Origin: Brotaphodocola catenula
Lineage (GTDB): Bacteria > Bacillota > Clostridia > Lachnospirales > Lachnospiraceae
Reading direction: 5' to 3'
NCBI GenBank assembly: GCA_020686985.1
Contig: JAJEPU010000015.1
Location: 1-64,000, forward strand
DNA length: 64,000 bases
Position 1 is the stretch's first letter. Each line of letters starts with the position of its first letter. Positions 16,862 to 26,362 of the stretch are shown here, piece by piece. Under the pieces are notes generated by a model, which saw only the letters and a program-made list of their open reading frames with translations, ran no database searches and was not told the origin of the DNA. Made by a program: the position numbers and the translations under genes.

Positions 16862-16891
16862 TTGTAAATAATTTTTTAGTTGTGCTATAAT
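16862..16891 (+). promoter_or_regulatory. Promoter of the miaB-mutS-mutL-miaA operon
   Basis: TTGTAA at 16862-16867 and TATAAT at 16886-16891 are spaced by 18 bases. They lie about 70 bases before miaB. Confidence 0.7.
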
Positions 16892-16957
16892 ATTTTCCTG
16901 ATGCCTGTAAAACTCAGATAAGTTTAAGAAAAGAGAAATTAAGAGAAAAATGGAGTA

Positions 16958-18397
16958 ATGAGAATGGATCATTTGAATAGATCACAGGAAGTTTTGGAAA
17001 TTCCGGAGAAGGAGCCAGCAAGACAGCAGTATTTCACGGAGAAATGTGCAGAGCTTGTCAGTGAACGTTCCAAATCGCTCGGTCGCCCGCTGACCTGTTG
17101 CATCAATACGTTTGGATGCCAGATGAATGCGAGAGATTCTGAGAAACTTCTCGGAATTTTGGAGAAGATGGGATTTGAAGAGTCCGACAGCGAGAAGTCC
17201 GATCTGGTGCTTTACAACACCTGTACGGTCCGCGACAATGCAAACCAGAAAGTTTATGGTCGCCTTGGACAGCTCGGCTCGATCAAGAAAAAGAACCCGG
17301 CGATGCTGATCGGTCTGTGTGGCTGTATGATGCAGGAGTCTGCGGTTGTCGAGAAGATCAAGAAGAGCTATCCATTCGTGGATCTCATTTTTGGAACTCA
17401 CAACATCTATAAACTCGCAGAGACCATGTACAATCGTCTGACCGGAAAAAAGATGGTCGTCGACATTCAGAAGGAAGCGGAGGAGATCGTCGAGGATCTT
17501 CCGGTGGAGCGCAAATATCCGTTCAAGTCCGGAGTCAACATCATGTTTGGCTGTAACAACTTTTGCAGTTACTGCATCGTTCCGTATGTGCGTGGACGTG
17601 AGAGAAGCCGTGAGCCGGAGGAGATTCTCGCAGAGATCCGCCGTCTCGTTGCAGATGGCGTTGTCGAGGTCATGCTTCTCGGTCAGAACGTCAACTCCTA
17701 CGGAAAGAACCTGAAAAATCCGGTGACGTTTGCCGAGCTTCTTCGCCGTGTCAATGAGATCGAGGGACTTGAGCGCATCCGCTTTATGACTTCTCATCCG
17801 AAGGATCTGTCCGATGAGCTGATTCAGGCGATGAAGGAGTGCGATAAGGTCTGTGCGCATCTTCACCTTCCGCTTCAGTCCGGAAGCAGTCGCATCTTAA
17901 AGGCGATGAACCGCCGTTACACGAAGGAAGACTATTTAAGTCTGGTCGAGAGAATCCGTGAGGCAATGCCACAGATCTCCTTAACGACTGATATTATTGT
18001 CGGCTTCCCGGGCGAGACCGAGGAGGATTTCGAGGAGACGCTTGACGTTGTGCGTCGTGTGCGTTTTGACAGTGCGTTTACATTCATCTATTCCGTGCGC
18101 CGTGGAACCCCGGCCGCAGCGATGGAGCAGGTTCCGGAGGACGTGGTAAAAGTCCGTTTTGACCGTCTCTTAAAGGAAGTGCAGGCGATTTCCGCTGAGG
18201 TCTGCGGTCGCGATGTTCACACGGTTCAGAAAGTGCTTGCCGAGGTCATGGATGACCATCAGGAGGGCTATGTGACCGGACGTCTTTCAAACAATACCGT
18301 GGTACATTTCCCGGGAGATGAGAGTCTGATCGGTAAGATTGTGGACGTTTATCTGGAAGAGTCGAAAGGCTTTTACTACATGGGAACGATGAGATAA
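16958..18397 (+). CDS. miaB: tRNA-2-methylthio-N6-dimethylallyladenosine synthase
   Basis: The 479-residue radical-SAM enzyme adds a methylthio group to i6A37 of tRNAs. The N-terminal UPF0004 domain has the three auxiliary-cluster cysteines in INTFGCQMNARDSEK, YNTCTV and GLCGCMMQ. The radical-SAM cluster is CNNFCSYCIVPYVRGRERSR. A TRAM domain closes the C-terminus. A second ATG six bases later is equally possible; neither has a strong ribosome site. It begins an operon with mutS, mutL and miaA, a frequent clostridial arrangement. The miaA product in the same operon makes its substrate. Confidence 0.96.
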   Translation: MRMDHLNRSQEVLEIPEKEPARQQYFTEKCAELVSERSKSLGRPLTCCINTFGCQMNARDSEKLLGILEKMGFEESDSEKSDLVLYNTCTVRDNANQKVYGRLGQLGSIKKKNPAMLIGLCGCMMQESAVVEKIKKSYPFVDLIFGTHNIYKLAETMYNRLTGKKMVVDIQKEAEEIVEDLPVERKYPFKSGVNIMFGCNNFCSYCIVPYVRGRERSREPEEILAEIRRLVADGVVEVMLLGQNVNSYGKNLKNPVTFAELLRRVNEIEGLERIRFMTSHPKDLSDELIQAMKECDKVCAHLHLPLQSGSSRILKAMNRRYTKEDYLSLVERIREAMPQISLTTDIIVGFPGETEEDFEETLDVVRRVRFDSAFTFIYSVRRGTPAAAMEQVPEDVVKVRFDRLLKEVQAISAEVCGRDVHTVQKVLAEVMDDHQEGYVTGRLSNNTVVHFPGDESLIGKIVDVYLEESKGFYYMGTMR

Positions 18398-18416
18398 GAT
18401 AAGGAGTTTTTGAGAC

Positions 18417-21089
18417 ATGGCTGGTTTATCACCAATGATGCAGCACTATATGGAGACGAAGAAACAGTATCCGGACTGCATCCTGTTTTATCGGTTGGGT
18501 GATTTCTATGAGATGTTTTTTGACGATGCGCTGACCGCATCAAGGGAGCTCGAGATCACTCTGACGGGAAAGGAATGTGGACTTGAAGAGCGGGCACCGA
18601 TGTGCGGAGTTCCGTATCATGCAGTGGATTCTTATCTGAGCAGACTGGTCCAGAAGGGATATAAGGTCGCAATCGCGGAGCAGATGGAAGATCCGAAGCT
18701 GGCGAAAGGACTTGTGAAGCGTGAGGTCATCCGGGTGGTAACGCCCGGAACGATCACCAGCGCACAGGCGCTCGATGAGACGAAGAACAATTACCTGATG
18801 GGAATCGTCTATCTCGATGACAAGATGGGAGTGTCCGTCGCGGATATCACGACCGGAGATTTTCTGGTGACAGAGGTATCCTCGGAGCGCTCCCTTTTTG
18901 ACGAGATTCACAAGTTTGCGCCGGCGGAGATCATCTGCAACGACGCATTCGTGATGTCCGGGATCAGCCTCGACGACATGAAAAATCGCTATCACTTCAC
19001 GGTTTCGACGCTTGATGCACATTTCTTTCAGGATGAGAATTGCAGAAGGATTTTAAGAGAGCATTTCAAGGTGGCAAGCCTGGAGGGGCTTGGACTCGGG
19101 GATTATGACTGTGGCGTGATTGCATCGGGTGCTGTTCTCCAGTATCTCTATGAGACTCAGAAAAATACGCTTGATCATCTGACGACGATCGTGTCCTACG
19201 CAAGCGGAAATTTCATGATTCTTGACTCGTCGACGAGACGAAATCTCGAACTTCTCGAGACGATGCGCGAGAAGCAGAAGAGAGGAAGCCTGCTCTGGGT
19301 GCTTGACAAGACACGCACTGCGATGGGAGCTAGACTCCTTAGAAACTGGATTGAACAGCCACTGATCAACAAAGAGGACATTCTGAAACGTCAGCAGGCG
19401 ATCGAGGAGCTCAATCTCAATTATATCAGCAGAGAGGAGCTTGGCGAGTACTTAAATCCGATCTATGATCTTGAGCGCCTGATTTCCCGAATCAGTTACA
19501 AGAGTGCGAATCCGCGTGATCTGCTCGCATTCTGCGGTTCGATCGAGATGGTACCGTATATTAAGACACTCTTGAAAGAGTTCACGAGTGAGAATCTTAA
19601 GGTACTTGAAGGACAGCTTGACGGTCTTGAGGATCTCAAAGATCTGATCAGCCGTGCGATTGTCGACGAACCGCCGATCACGGTGCGCGAGGGTGGAATC
19701 ATCCGCGAGGGATTTTCTGAGGAGGCAGACCGTCTGCGTCAGGCAAAGACCGAGGGAAAGACATGGCTTGCCGAGCTTGAGGCGCAGGAGCGCGAGAATA
19801 CCGGAATCAAGAGCTTAAAAGTCAAGTACAACCGCGTGTTCGGATATTATTTTGAGGTCACGAACTCGTTTAAAGATCTCGTGCCGGATTACTTTATCCG
19901 CAAGCAGACACTGACAAATGCAGAGCGTTACACGACAGATAAGCTCAAGGATCTCGAGAGTGTGATCCTCGGTGCGGAGGACAAGCTGTTCTCGCTCGAG
20001 TATGATCTGTTCTGTCAGGTGCGCGACGCAGTTGGCGCTCAGGTTGTGCGGATTCAGCAGACGGCGCGCGCAATTGCGGAGATCGATGTCTATGCATCCC
20101 TCTCGACTGTTGCAACGCGCAACAACTATGTAAAACCGTCGATCAATGAGCGAGGAACGATCCAGATCAAGGGCGGTCGTCATCCGGTTGTCGAGAAGAT
20201 GATGAGAGACGATCTCTTTGTCGCAAATGACACCTGCCTGGACAATGGCAAGAACCGGATTTCGATCATCACCGGACCGAACATGGCGGGAAAATCGACG
20301 TACATGCGCCAGACTGCGCTGATTGTGCTGATGGCGCAGATCGGAAGCTTCGTGCCGGCAGATCAGGCAAACATCGGAATCTGTGACCGAATCTTCACGC
20401 GTGTCGGTGCATCAGATGACCTTGCAAGCGGACAGAGTACGTTCATGGTTGAAATGACGGAGGTCGCAAATATTTTAAGAAATGCGACGCGAAACAGTCT
20501 TCTGATTTTAGATGAAATCGGACGCGGAACGAGCACATTTGACGGACTCAGCATTGCGTGGGCAGTTGTTGAGCACATCAGCAACACAAAGTTACTCGGA
20601 GCGAAAACACTGTTTGCGACGCACTATCATGAGCTGACTGAGCTTGAGGGCATCATGAGCGGAGTCAACAACTACTGCATCGCAGTCAAGGAGCAGGGTG
20701 ATGACATCGTTTTCTTAAGAAAGATTGTGAAGGGCGGAGCGGACAAGAGCTACGGAATTCAGGTTGCAAAACTTGCGGGCGTGCCGGATTCCGTGCTCAA
20801 CCGCGCAAAAGAGCTCGTCGAGGAGCTCAGCAATGCCGACCTTGCGACGCGTGCGAAGGAGATTGCACAGAACAGTGCGACTTCCTCCTCCCACAAGCCG
20901 GTTCCGAAGCCGGACGATGTGGAGATGAGCCAGCTGACGCTGTTTGACACAGTCAGAGAGGATGATATCATCGAAGAACTCAAGACGATGGATCTTGGTA
21001 TGATGACGCCGATCGACGCGCTCAACACGCTTTATCGACTTCAGACACGGCTTAAGAACCGCTGGAGCGGTGACAGCGCCGGAAAGTAG
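18417..21089 (+). CDS. mutS: DNA mismatch repair ATPase MutS
   Basis: The 890-residue protein has the full MutS layout. The mismatch-binding FYEMFFDDA with its Phe-X-Glu wedge is near residue 31, the connector, lever and clamp domains follow, and the ATPase carries the Walker A GPNMAGKSTYMRQ, the signature STFMVEMTEV and the Walker B LLILDEIGRGTSTFDG. A C-terminal tail of about 90 residues is typical. It recognises mismatches and recruits MutL. It starts 19 bases after miaB with a taaggag ribosome site. Length is normal. Confidence 0.97.
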   Translation: MAGLSPMMQHYMETKKQYPDCILFYRLGDFYEMFFDDALTASRELEITLTGKECGLEERAPMCGVPYHAVDSYLSRLVQKGYKVAIAEQMEDPKLAKGLVKREVIRVVTPGTITSAQALDETKNNYLMGIVYLDDKMGVSVADITTGDFLVTEVSSERSLFDEIHKFAPAEIICNDAFVMSGISLDDMKNRYHFTVSTLDAHFFQDENCRRILREHFKVASLEGLGLGDYDCGVIASGAVLQYLYETQKNTLDHLTTIVSYASGNFMILDSSTRRNLELLETMREKQKRGSLLWVLDKTRTAMGARLLRNWIEQPLINKEDILKRQQAIEELNLNYISREELGEYLNPIYDLERLISRISYKSANPRDLLAFCGSIEMVPYIKTLLKEFTSENLKVLEGQLDGLEDLKDLISRAIVDEPPITVREGGIIREGFSEEADRLRQAKTEGKTWLAELEAQERENTGIKSLKVKYNRVFGYYFEVTNSFKDLVPDYFIRKQTLTNAERYTTDKLKDLESVILGAEDKLFSLEYDLFCQVRDAVGAQVVRIQQTARAIAEIDVYASLSTVATRNNYVKPSINERGTIQIKGGRHPVVEKMMRDDLFVANDTCLDNGKNRISIITGPNMAGKSTYMRQTALIVLMAQIGSFVPADQANIGICDRIFTRVGASDDLASGQSTFMVEMTEVANILRNATRNSLLILDEIGRGTSTFDGLSIAWAVVEHISNTKLLGAKTLFATHYHELTELEGIMSGVNNYCIAVKEQGDDIVFLRKIVKGGADKSYGIQVAKLAGVPDSVLNRAKELVEELSNADLATRAKEIAQNSATSSSHKPVPKPDDVEMSQLTLFDTVREDDIIEELKTMDLGMMTPIDALNTLYRLQTRLKNRWSGDSAGK

Positions 21090-21129
21090 TTTATAAGTGG
21101 GATATACCGAACAGAAAGGAGAAGCAGGA

Positions 21130-23577
21130 ATGCCGGAGATTCATGTGCTTGATCAGAGCACGATCAATCAGATTGCCGCAGGAGAGGTGATTGAGCGCCC
21201 GGCCTCGGTTGTGAAGGAACTTCTTGAAAATGCGATTGACGCGAAAGCGAGTGCGGTCACCGTGGAGATCCGCGATGGAGGAATCTCGTTTATCCGCGTT
21301 ACGGACAATGGATGCGGAATTCCGAAAGAGCAGATTCCAACGGCATTTTTGCGCCACTCTACAAGCAAGATTCAGTCAGTCGAAGATCTGTTCACGATCG
21401 GTTCTTTGGGATTTCGCGGAGAGGCGCTCTCGAGCATTGCAGCGGTCGCTCAGGTCGAGATCGTCACGAAGACGCAGGGAAGCATGAGTGCGAGCCGGTA
21501 TGAGATCGCTGGCGGGGAAGGCAGAGAGGTTCAGGAAGTCGGCGCGCCCGATGGAACGACGTTTCTTGTACGAAATCTGTTCTACAACACACCCGTGCGC
21601 CGGAAATTCTTAAAGACTCCGGCGACAGAGGGTGCGCATATCGTGGATCTTGTCGAGAAGATTGCACTTTCCCATCCGGAGATCTCGATTCGCTTAATCC
21701 AGAATCACCAGAATAAACTGCACACATCTGGAAACCATAATCTCAAGGACATTATTTACACGATTTACGGCAGGGAGATCACCTCAAATCTGCTTGAAAT
21801 TGAAAGCTCGCGGGATGTGATTTCGATCAAAGGATTTGCCGGAAAACCCGTGATTGCGCGGAGCAACCGAAATTTTGAGAATTACTTTATCAACGGGCGC
21901 TACATCAAGAGCAACATCATCGGAAAGGCGATCGAGGAGGCATACCGTCCGTTCATGATGCAGCATAAGTATCCGTTTACGCTTCTTCACATCTCGATTG
22001 AGCCGGAGCTTCTCGATGTTAATGTGCATCCGACGAAGATGGAACTGCGTTTTCAGGACGGGGAGATGATTTTCCGCGCGGTTCGCGATGCGATCTCCGA
22101 TGCGCTGATGCACCGCGAACTGATTCCAGAGGTGATCTTAGAAGAAAAACAGCCGAAGGCGCAATCTGAAACGCAATGGGAAGCATCGTCTGGTGTTTCA
22201 TCGAGAATGCAGGCGGGAGTGCCAGTGAAAGAAGCGCGGGAGTCAGACAGGACAGACAAAAGCGAGCGCGTGATTCCTTCATCCGATAGTCCATATGCGG
22301 ATATGATGCAGTCGGTCACCGAGCTTGTGCTTGACCGTGGAAGCCAGAAACCTCAGCTTCGAATGGGGCGAAGAGACCGTCTTGGCAGTCAGGCAGACCC
22401 TGTGGATCAAATGGATCAGAATCCGATTGGTCGAGATCAGATGTCTCAGAGAGATCAAGCAGAACAGATGGGACAGCTTCGCGAAGAAATAGGCTCTTAT
22501 CGCATAAATTCTTTGAATCCGGAAATTATGAAACTGGAAAATCTGGGATCAGAAATCAAAGGACAATCAGAAGATTCTGGGCAGTCGTCAGATCAACCGA
22601 CAAATCAACCGGGGATCTGCGTCGATCAGCGACTCACGGAAATTCTTGTAAGGGAATCGCCGGAGCAGGCAAAAAATTGGTATCTGGAAAACAATCTGAG
22701 AGCGGAGGCGGGGCTTCCTCCAATTGAGAGAACGGGCATTTCTGAGAATGTGATTTCGCCAGATCAGATTCCTGCACGATTGAGTGCAGGAGATCAGGAA
22801 GAAACCAGAATGTCTGGGGCATTTATGCAGGATGACAGAGCTCAAAATCCGACGGCTCAGGATTTGGCAAATGAGAATCAGAGCGAGAAATCTGAAATTT
22901 GCATAACTCAGGCGGAGCAGACAGACTTAAGCAGACAGAATGAACGGGCAGAGCAGATCGAGTTGTTTGACGGAAAACTTCTTGAAGCAAAATCGAGAAA
23001 TCATCACAAACTGATTGGACAGCTCTTTGACACTTACTGGCTCGTGGAGTTTCAGGATCAGCTCTACATCATCGACCAGCATGCGGCACATGAGAAAGTA
23101 CTCTATGAGAAGACGATGGCGAGCCTGAAAACGCGCGAGTATACAAGCCAGATGGTGAGTCCGCCGATCATTTTGACGCTTGGCAGTCAGGAGGCGCTGA
23201 TGCTTGAGGCGCATATGAAATACTTCACTGACATTGGATTTGAGATTGAGCATTTCGGTGGGCGTGAGTATGCAGTTCGTGGCGTGCCGGACAATCTGTT
23301 CTCGATCGCAAAGAAAGAACTTCTCCTGGAGATGATTGACGGACTTTCCGAGGACTCCGATGAAGAAAAAAATGCTGATATGATCTACGAGAAAGTCGCC
23401 TCGATGTCGTGCAAGGCAGCGGTCAAGGGAAATCATCAGATGAGTTTTGCTGAGGCAGATCACCTGATTGACCTGCTTTTAGATCTTGAGAATCCGTATG
23501 CCTGCCCGCATGGCCGACCGACGATCATCTCGATGAGTCGTTATGAGCTGGAAAAGAAGTTTAAGAGAATCGTATAA
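21130..23577 (+). CDS. mutL: DNA mismatch repair protein MutL with unusually long linker
   Basis: The start at 21130 has aaaggag upstream; it gives 815 residues, while most MutL proteins are 600-680. The N-terminal GHKL ATPase shows LLENAIDA, DNGCGI and GFRGEALSSIA. The C-terminal endonuclease domain starts near residue 620 with DQHAAHEKVLYE and ends with ACPHGRP, the metal-binding nuclease motifs of MutL from bacteria lacking MutH. Between them, residues 340-620 are a low-complexity Gln/Asp/Glu/Ser-rich linker. The extra length lies only in this linker. It follows mutS by 40 bases and precedes miaA. Confidence 0.95.
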   Translation: MPEIHVLDQSTINQIAAGEVIERPASVVKELLENAIDAKASAVTVEIRDGGISFIRVTDNGCGIPKEQIPTAFLRHSTSKIQSVEDLFTIGSLGFRGEALSSIAAVAQVEIVTKTQGSMSASRYEIAGGEGREVQEVGAPDGTTFLVRNLFYNTPVRRKFLKTPATEGAHIVDLVEKIALSHPEISIRLIQNHQNKLHTSGNHNLKDIIYTIYGREITSNLLEIESSRDVISIKGFAGKPVIARSNRNFENYFINGRYIKSNIIGKAIEEAYRPFMMQHKYPFTLLHISIEPELLDVNVHPTKMELRFQDGEMIFRAVRDAISDALMHRELIPEVILEEKQPKAQSETQWEASSGVSSRMQAGVPVKEARESDRTDKSERVIPSSDSPYADMMQSVTELVLDRGSQKPQLRMGRRDRLGSQADPVDQMDQNPIGRDQMSQRDQAEQMGQLREEIGSYRINSLNPEIMKLENLGSEIKGQSEDSGQSSDQPTNQPGICVDQRLTEILVRESPEQAKNWYLENNLRAEAGLPPIERTGISENVISPDQIPARLSAGDQEETRMSGAFMQDDRAQNPTAQDLANENQSEKSEICITQAEQTDLSRQNERAEQIELFDGKLLEAKSRNHHKLIGQLFDTYWLVEFQDQLYIIDQHAAHEKVLYEKTMASLKTREYTSQMVSPPIILTLGSQEALMLEAHMKYFTDIGFEIEHFGGREYAVRGVPDNLFSIAKKELLLEMIDGLSEDSDEEKNADMIYEKVASMSCKAAVKGNHQMSFAEADHLIDLLLDLENPYACPHGRPTIISMSRYELEKKFKRIV

Positions 23578-23615
23578 CAAATTAACTGATCGGGATGAGA
23601 GGGGAAGATAAGATT

Positions 23616-24584
23616 ATGCAGAAAAAACAGCCGTTGATTATTTTGACCGGTCCGACCGCTGTTGGAAAGACAAATCTCTCAATTCGGCTTGCAAAAGCAT
23701 TGAACGGAGAGATCATCAGTGCGGATTCGATGCAGGTTTACCGCCATATGGATATCGGTTCGGCAAAGGTCACGCCGGAGGAGATGGACGGGGTGACGCA
23801 TCATCTGATCGATGTGCTTGAGCCGTCAGAGGAATTCAATGTCACGCGGTTTCAGAGCATGGCGAAGCAGGCGATGAAGGAGATCGCAGATCGCGGTCAT
23901 ATTCCGATTGTCGTCGGTGGAACAGGATTTTATATTCAATCTCTCGTCTATGACATTGATTTTACGGAGAATGAGGGCGATGATTCGATCCGAAAAGAGC
24001 TTGAGTGTATCGGCGAGGAGCAGGGAAATGAGGTGCTCCACCAGATGCTTGCTGAGGTTGATCCGGCATCCGCCAAGGCGATTCACGCAAACAACAGAAA
24101 GCGTGTGATTCGCGCGATCGAGTATTACCGCCAGACCGGTGAGCCGATCTCCGAGCATAATCAGAGAGAGCGGGAGAAGTCCTCTCCATACGATTTTTAT
24201 TACTATGTGCTCAACTGCGACCGCAAACTTCTCTATGAGAGAATTGACCTGCGCGTTGATCAGATGGTTGAGCAGGGACTTGTCGAGGAAGTGCAGAAAC
24301 TCAAAAACATGGGATGTACGCGAAATATGGTCGCGATGCAGGGACTCGGCTATAAAGAGATTCTTGACTATCTTGATGGAAAGACGACGATTGAGGAGGC
24401 AATTTTTATCATCAAGCGAGAAACCCGCCATTTTGCGAAGCGTCAGCTGACGTGGTTTAAGCGGGAGCGGGATGTGAGATGGCTGAATCTTGAGGAGTTT
24501 GGCATGGACCGCGAGAAAGTTTTGAATCACATCCTGGAAGAAGTCAGGGCTGGACAGAATCATAACCATCATAGTTTTTTATAG
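23616..24584 (+). CDS. miaA: tRNA dimethylallyltransferase
   Basis: The start at 23616 follows aggggaa nine bases upstream and gives 322 residues, better than an in-frame ATG at 23595 without a ribosome site. The P-loop GPTAVGKT, the substrate segment SADSMQVYRHMDIGSAK and VVGGTGFYIQSL are hallmarks. It transfers a dimethylallyl group to A37 of tRNAs that read UNN codons, giving the substrate of MiaB encoded first in the operon. It ends the miaB-mutS-mutL-miaA operon before a terminator. The hfq gene that often follows miaA in Clostridia is not here. Confidence 0.96.
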   Translation: MQKKQPLIILTGPTAVGKTNLSIRLAKALNGEIISADSMQVYRHMDIGSAKVTPEEMDGVTHHLIDVLEPSEEFNVTRFQSMAKQAMKEIADRGHIPIVVGGTGFYIQSLVYDIDFTENEGDDSIRKELECIGEEQGNEVLHQMLAEVDPASAKAIHANNRKRVIRAIEYYRQTGEPISEHNQREREKSSPYDFYYYVLNCDRKLLYERIDLRVDQMVEQGLVEEVQKLKNMGCTRNMVAMQGLGYKEILDYLDGKTTIEEAIFIIKRETRHFAKRQLTWFKRERDVRWLNLEEFGMDREKVLNHILEEVRAGQNHNHHSFL

Positions 24585-24627
24585 TTTCGCCATTACGAAG
24601 GGAAAATTGAGAGTAAAAAATCAGGAA

Positions 24628-24658
24628 AAGAATCCGCGCAAAACACGGGTTCTTTTTA
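24628..24658 (+). terminator. Terminator after miaA
   Basis: aagaatccg pairs with cgggttctt over nine pairs (one T-G), followed by tttttatt. It closes the miaB-miaA operon. Confidence 0.8.
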
Positions 24659-24664
24659 TTATCC

Positions 24665-24738
24665 TTGCAAATTTTTTTGAGATGCGGTATACTATCCGCA
24701 ATAGACACCCGAGGTCCATCATTTCGTGGAGGGTGTCT
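24665..24738 (+). promoter_or_regulatory. Promoter and start-proximal hairpin of the YnbB-family gene
   Basis: TTGCAA at 24665-24670 and TATACT at 24688-24693 are 17 bases apart, giving a start near 24700. The transcript then begins almost at once with a hairpin: agacaccc (24703-24710) pairs with gggtgtct (24731-24738), and the inner tcca pairs with tgga. It ends in a short T-run, so it might act as an attenuator or as a 5' stabiliser. Confidence 0.6.
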
Positions 24739-24788
24739 TTGCTATGTATAAAAATGGATAAAATTTGGATAAAGAAGAAGGAGAAACG

Positions 24789-26072
24789 ATGAAACTGGAA
24801 GAAATGTACGCTCAGATGGGACTGAGCCCGGAAGTCATTGCTTTTGGAGAGAAGATTGAGAAGGATTTAAAGGAACGTTTTGAGGAGATCGATGAGACCG
24901 CAGAGTACAATCAGATGAAGGTGCTGAAGGCGATGCAGGATGCGCGTGTGAGCGATATTCACTTTGCTGCAACGACCGGATATGGATACAATGACCTCGG
25001 ACGTGACACGCTTGAGGAAGTGTACGCAAAGGCGTTTCACGGAGAGAGTGCTCTTGTGCGCCCGCAGTTGATCAGCGGAACCCATGCGCTTCATGTGGCA
25101 CTGTCCGGAAACCTGCGTCCGGGCGATGAGCTCCTTTCTCCGGTTGGAAAGCCATACGATACGCTTGAGGAGGTAATCGGAATCCGTGAGTCCGTCGGCT
25201 CCCTCAAGGAGTATGGTGTTGTTTACCGTCAGGTAGATCTGCTTGAGGATGGCTCTTTTGACTATCCGGCAATCGAGAAGGCAATTAACGAGAAGACAAA
25301 GCTCGTGACGATTCAGAGATCTAAGGGATACCAGACTCGTCCGACGCTCTCCGTTGCAAAGATCGGCGAGCTGATTGCATTTGTAAAGAAGATTAAGCCG
25401 GATGTGATCTGCATGGTCGACAACTGCTATGGTGAGTTTGTGGAGCGGATCGAGCCGACCGATGTCGGAGCGGATATGATCGTTGGTTCCCTGATCAAGA
25501 ATCCGGGTGGCGGACTTGCGCCGATCGGCGGTTACATTGTGGGACGCAAGGACTGCGTCGATCGCGCTTCCTATCGTCTGTCTGCACCGGGACTTGGAAA
25601 AGAGGTTGGAGCAAGTCTTGGACTGAATCAGTCATTCTATCAGGGTCTTTTCCTTGCACCGACAGTTGTCGCAGGTGCGCTTAAGGGTGCGATCTTTGCG
25701 GCAAATGTATATGAGAAGCTCGGATTCCCGGTTGTGCCGAATGGCACGGAGTCCCGCCACGACATCATTCAGGCAGTGACGTTTGGAAATCCGGAGGGAG
25801 TCATTGCGTTCTGTCAGGGAATTCAGGCCGCAGCGCCGGTTGACAGCTTTGTATCTCCGGAGCCGTGGGATATGCCGGGATACGATGCACCGGTTATCAT
25901 GGCAGCGGGTGCGTTTGTACAGGGCGCTTCGATTGAGCTCTCCGCAGATGGTCCGATCAAACCTCCGTATGCGGTATACTTCCAGGGCGGTCTGACCTGG
26001 TATCACGCAAAATTCGGTATCATGAAATCCTTACAGAAGGTAGTAGAAGCAGGGATCGCAAGTCTAAAGTAA
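24789..26072 (+). CDS. PLP-dependent methionine gamma-lyase-family protein (YnbB-like)
   Basis: The start at 24789 follows aaggag; it gives 428 residues. The protein belongs to the fold-type I PLP family sometimes labelled aluminium resistance protein or methionine gamma-lyase-like. The segments RPQLISGTHALHVAL, VDNCYGEFVE and GSLIKNPGGGLAPIGGYI place the PLP pocket, with Lys in SLIKNPGG as the Schiff-base residue. Members are found next to miaA/hfq in many Firmicutes, as here. The real substrate of this group is not settled, so I give no gene symbol. It has its own promoter and is followed by a hairpin-rich repeat element. Confidence 0.85.
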   Translation: MKLEEMYAQMGLSPEVIAFGEKIEKDLKERFEEIDETAEYNQMKVLKAMQDARVSDIHFAATTGYGYNDLGRDTLEEVYAKAFHGESALVRPQLISGTHALHVALSGNLRPGDELLSPVGKPYDTLEEVIGIRESVGSLKEYGVVYRQVDLLEDGSFDYPAIEKAINEKTKLVTIQRSKGYQTRPTLSVAKIGELIAFVKKIKPDVICMVDNCYGEFVERIEPTDVGADMIVGSLIKNPGGGLAPIGGYIVGRKDCVDRASYRLSAPGLGKEVGASLGLNQSFYQGLFLAPTVVAGALKGAIFAANVYEKLGFPVVPNGTESRHDIIQAVTFGNPEGVIAFCQGIQAAAPVDSFVSPEPWDMPGYDAPVIMAAGAFVQGASIELSADGPIKPPYAVYFQGGLTWYHAKFGIMKSLQKVVEAGIASLK

Positions 26073-26224
26073 GAATTTTCAGAACTGAAAATTCTATAAG
26101 AGTAAAGTTGTGGTCGCAGATTTTGCCAATTTGGAATGCGAAGCATTGGCAAAATCGGTTTCTGGTTGCAAGCGTAGTGAGCAACTAGAAAGCAGGAATT
26201 GTGACATTAAAGTAAGAATTTTCA
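26065..26224 (+). repeat. Hairpin-rich element bounded by 17-base direct repeats
   Basis: taaagtaagaattttca occurs at 26065-26081, overlapping the stop of the PLP gene, and again at 26208-26224. Between them lie three strong hairpins: an 11-pair stem at 26072-26095, a perfect 12-pair stem at 26119-26156 (gattttgccaat with attggcaaaatc), and an 11-pair stem at 26159-26191 with one G-T pair. The form suggests a small non-coding insertion or a duplicated terminator region. Confidence 0.6.
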
Positions 26225-26237
26225 ATGGATTTTTGCT

Positions 26238-26266
26238 CGTGACTGTGAAGATACGGAACAGTTACG
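26238..26266. repeat. Dispersed hairpin repeat, copy 1
   Basis: The 29-base unit has the form cgtgactgt-N11-acagttacg, a nine-pair stem with one G-T pair. A copy with 26 of 29 identical bases lies at 50000-50028 before ispG. It is just upstream of the radC promoter. Confidence 0.75.
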
Positions 26267-26277
26267 AATTTTGTAAA

Positions 26278-26306
26278 TTGACACCGTATTGCCTGCGTAT
26301 TATGAT
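26278..26306 (+). promoter_or_regulatory. Sigma-A-type promoter of the radC-mre-min operon
   Basis: TTGACA at 26278-26283 and TATGAT at 26301-26306 are separated by 17 bases, near consensus. The start would be about 50 bases before radC. Confidence 0.8.
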
Positions 26307-26362
26307 AATAGAGAATCATCATTTCCAAACTTCGTACCTGGAGAGTCATGTGAGGAGGAAAG

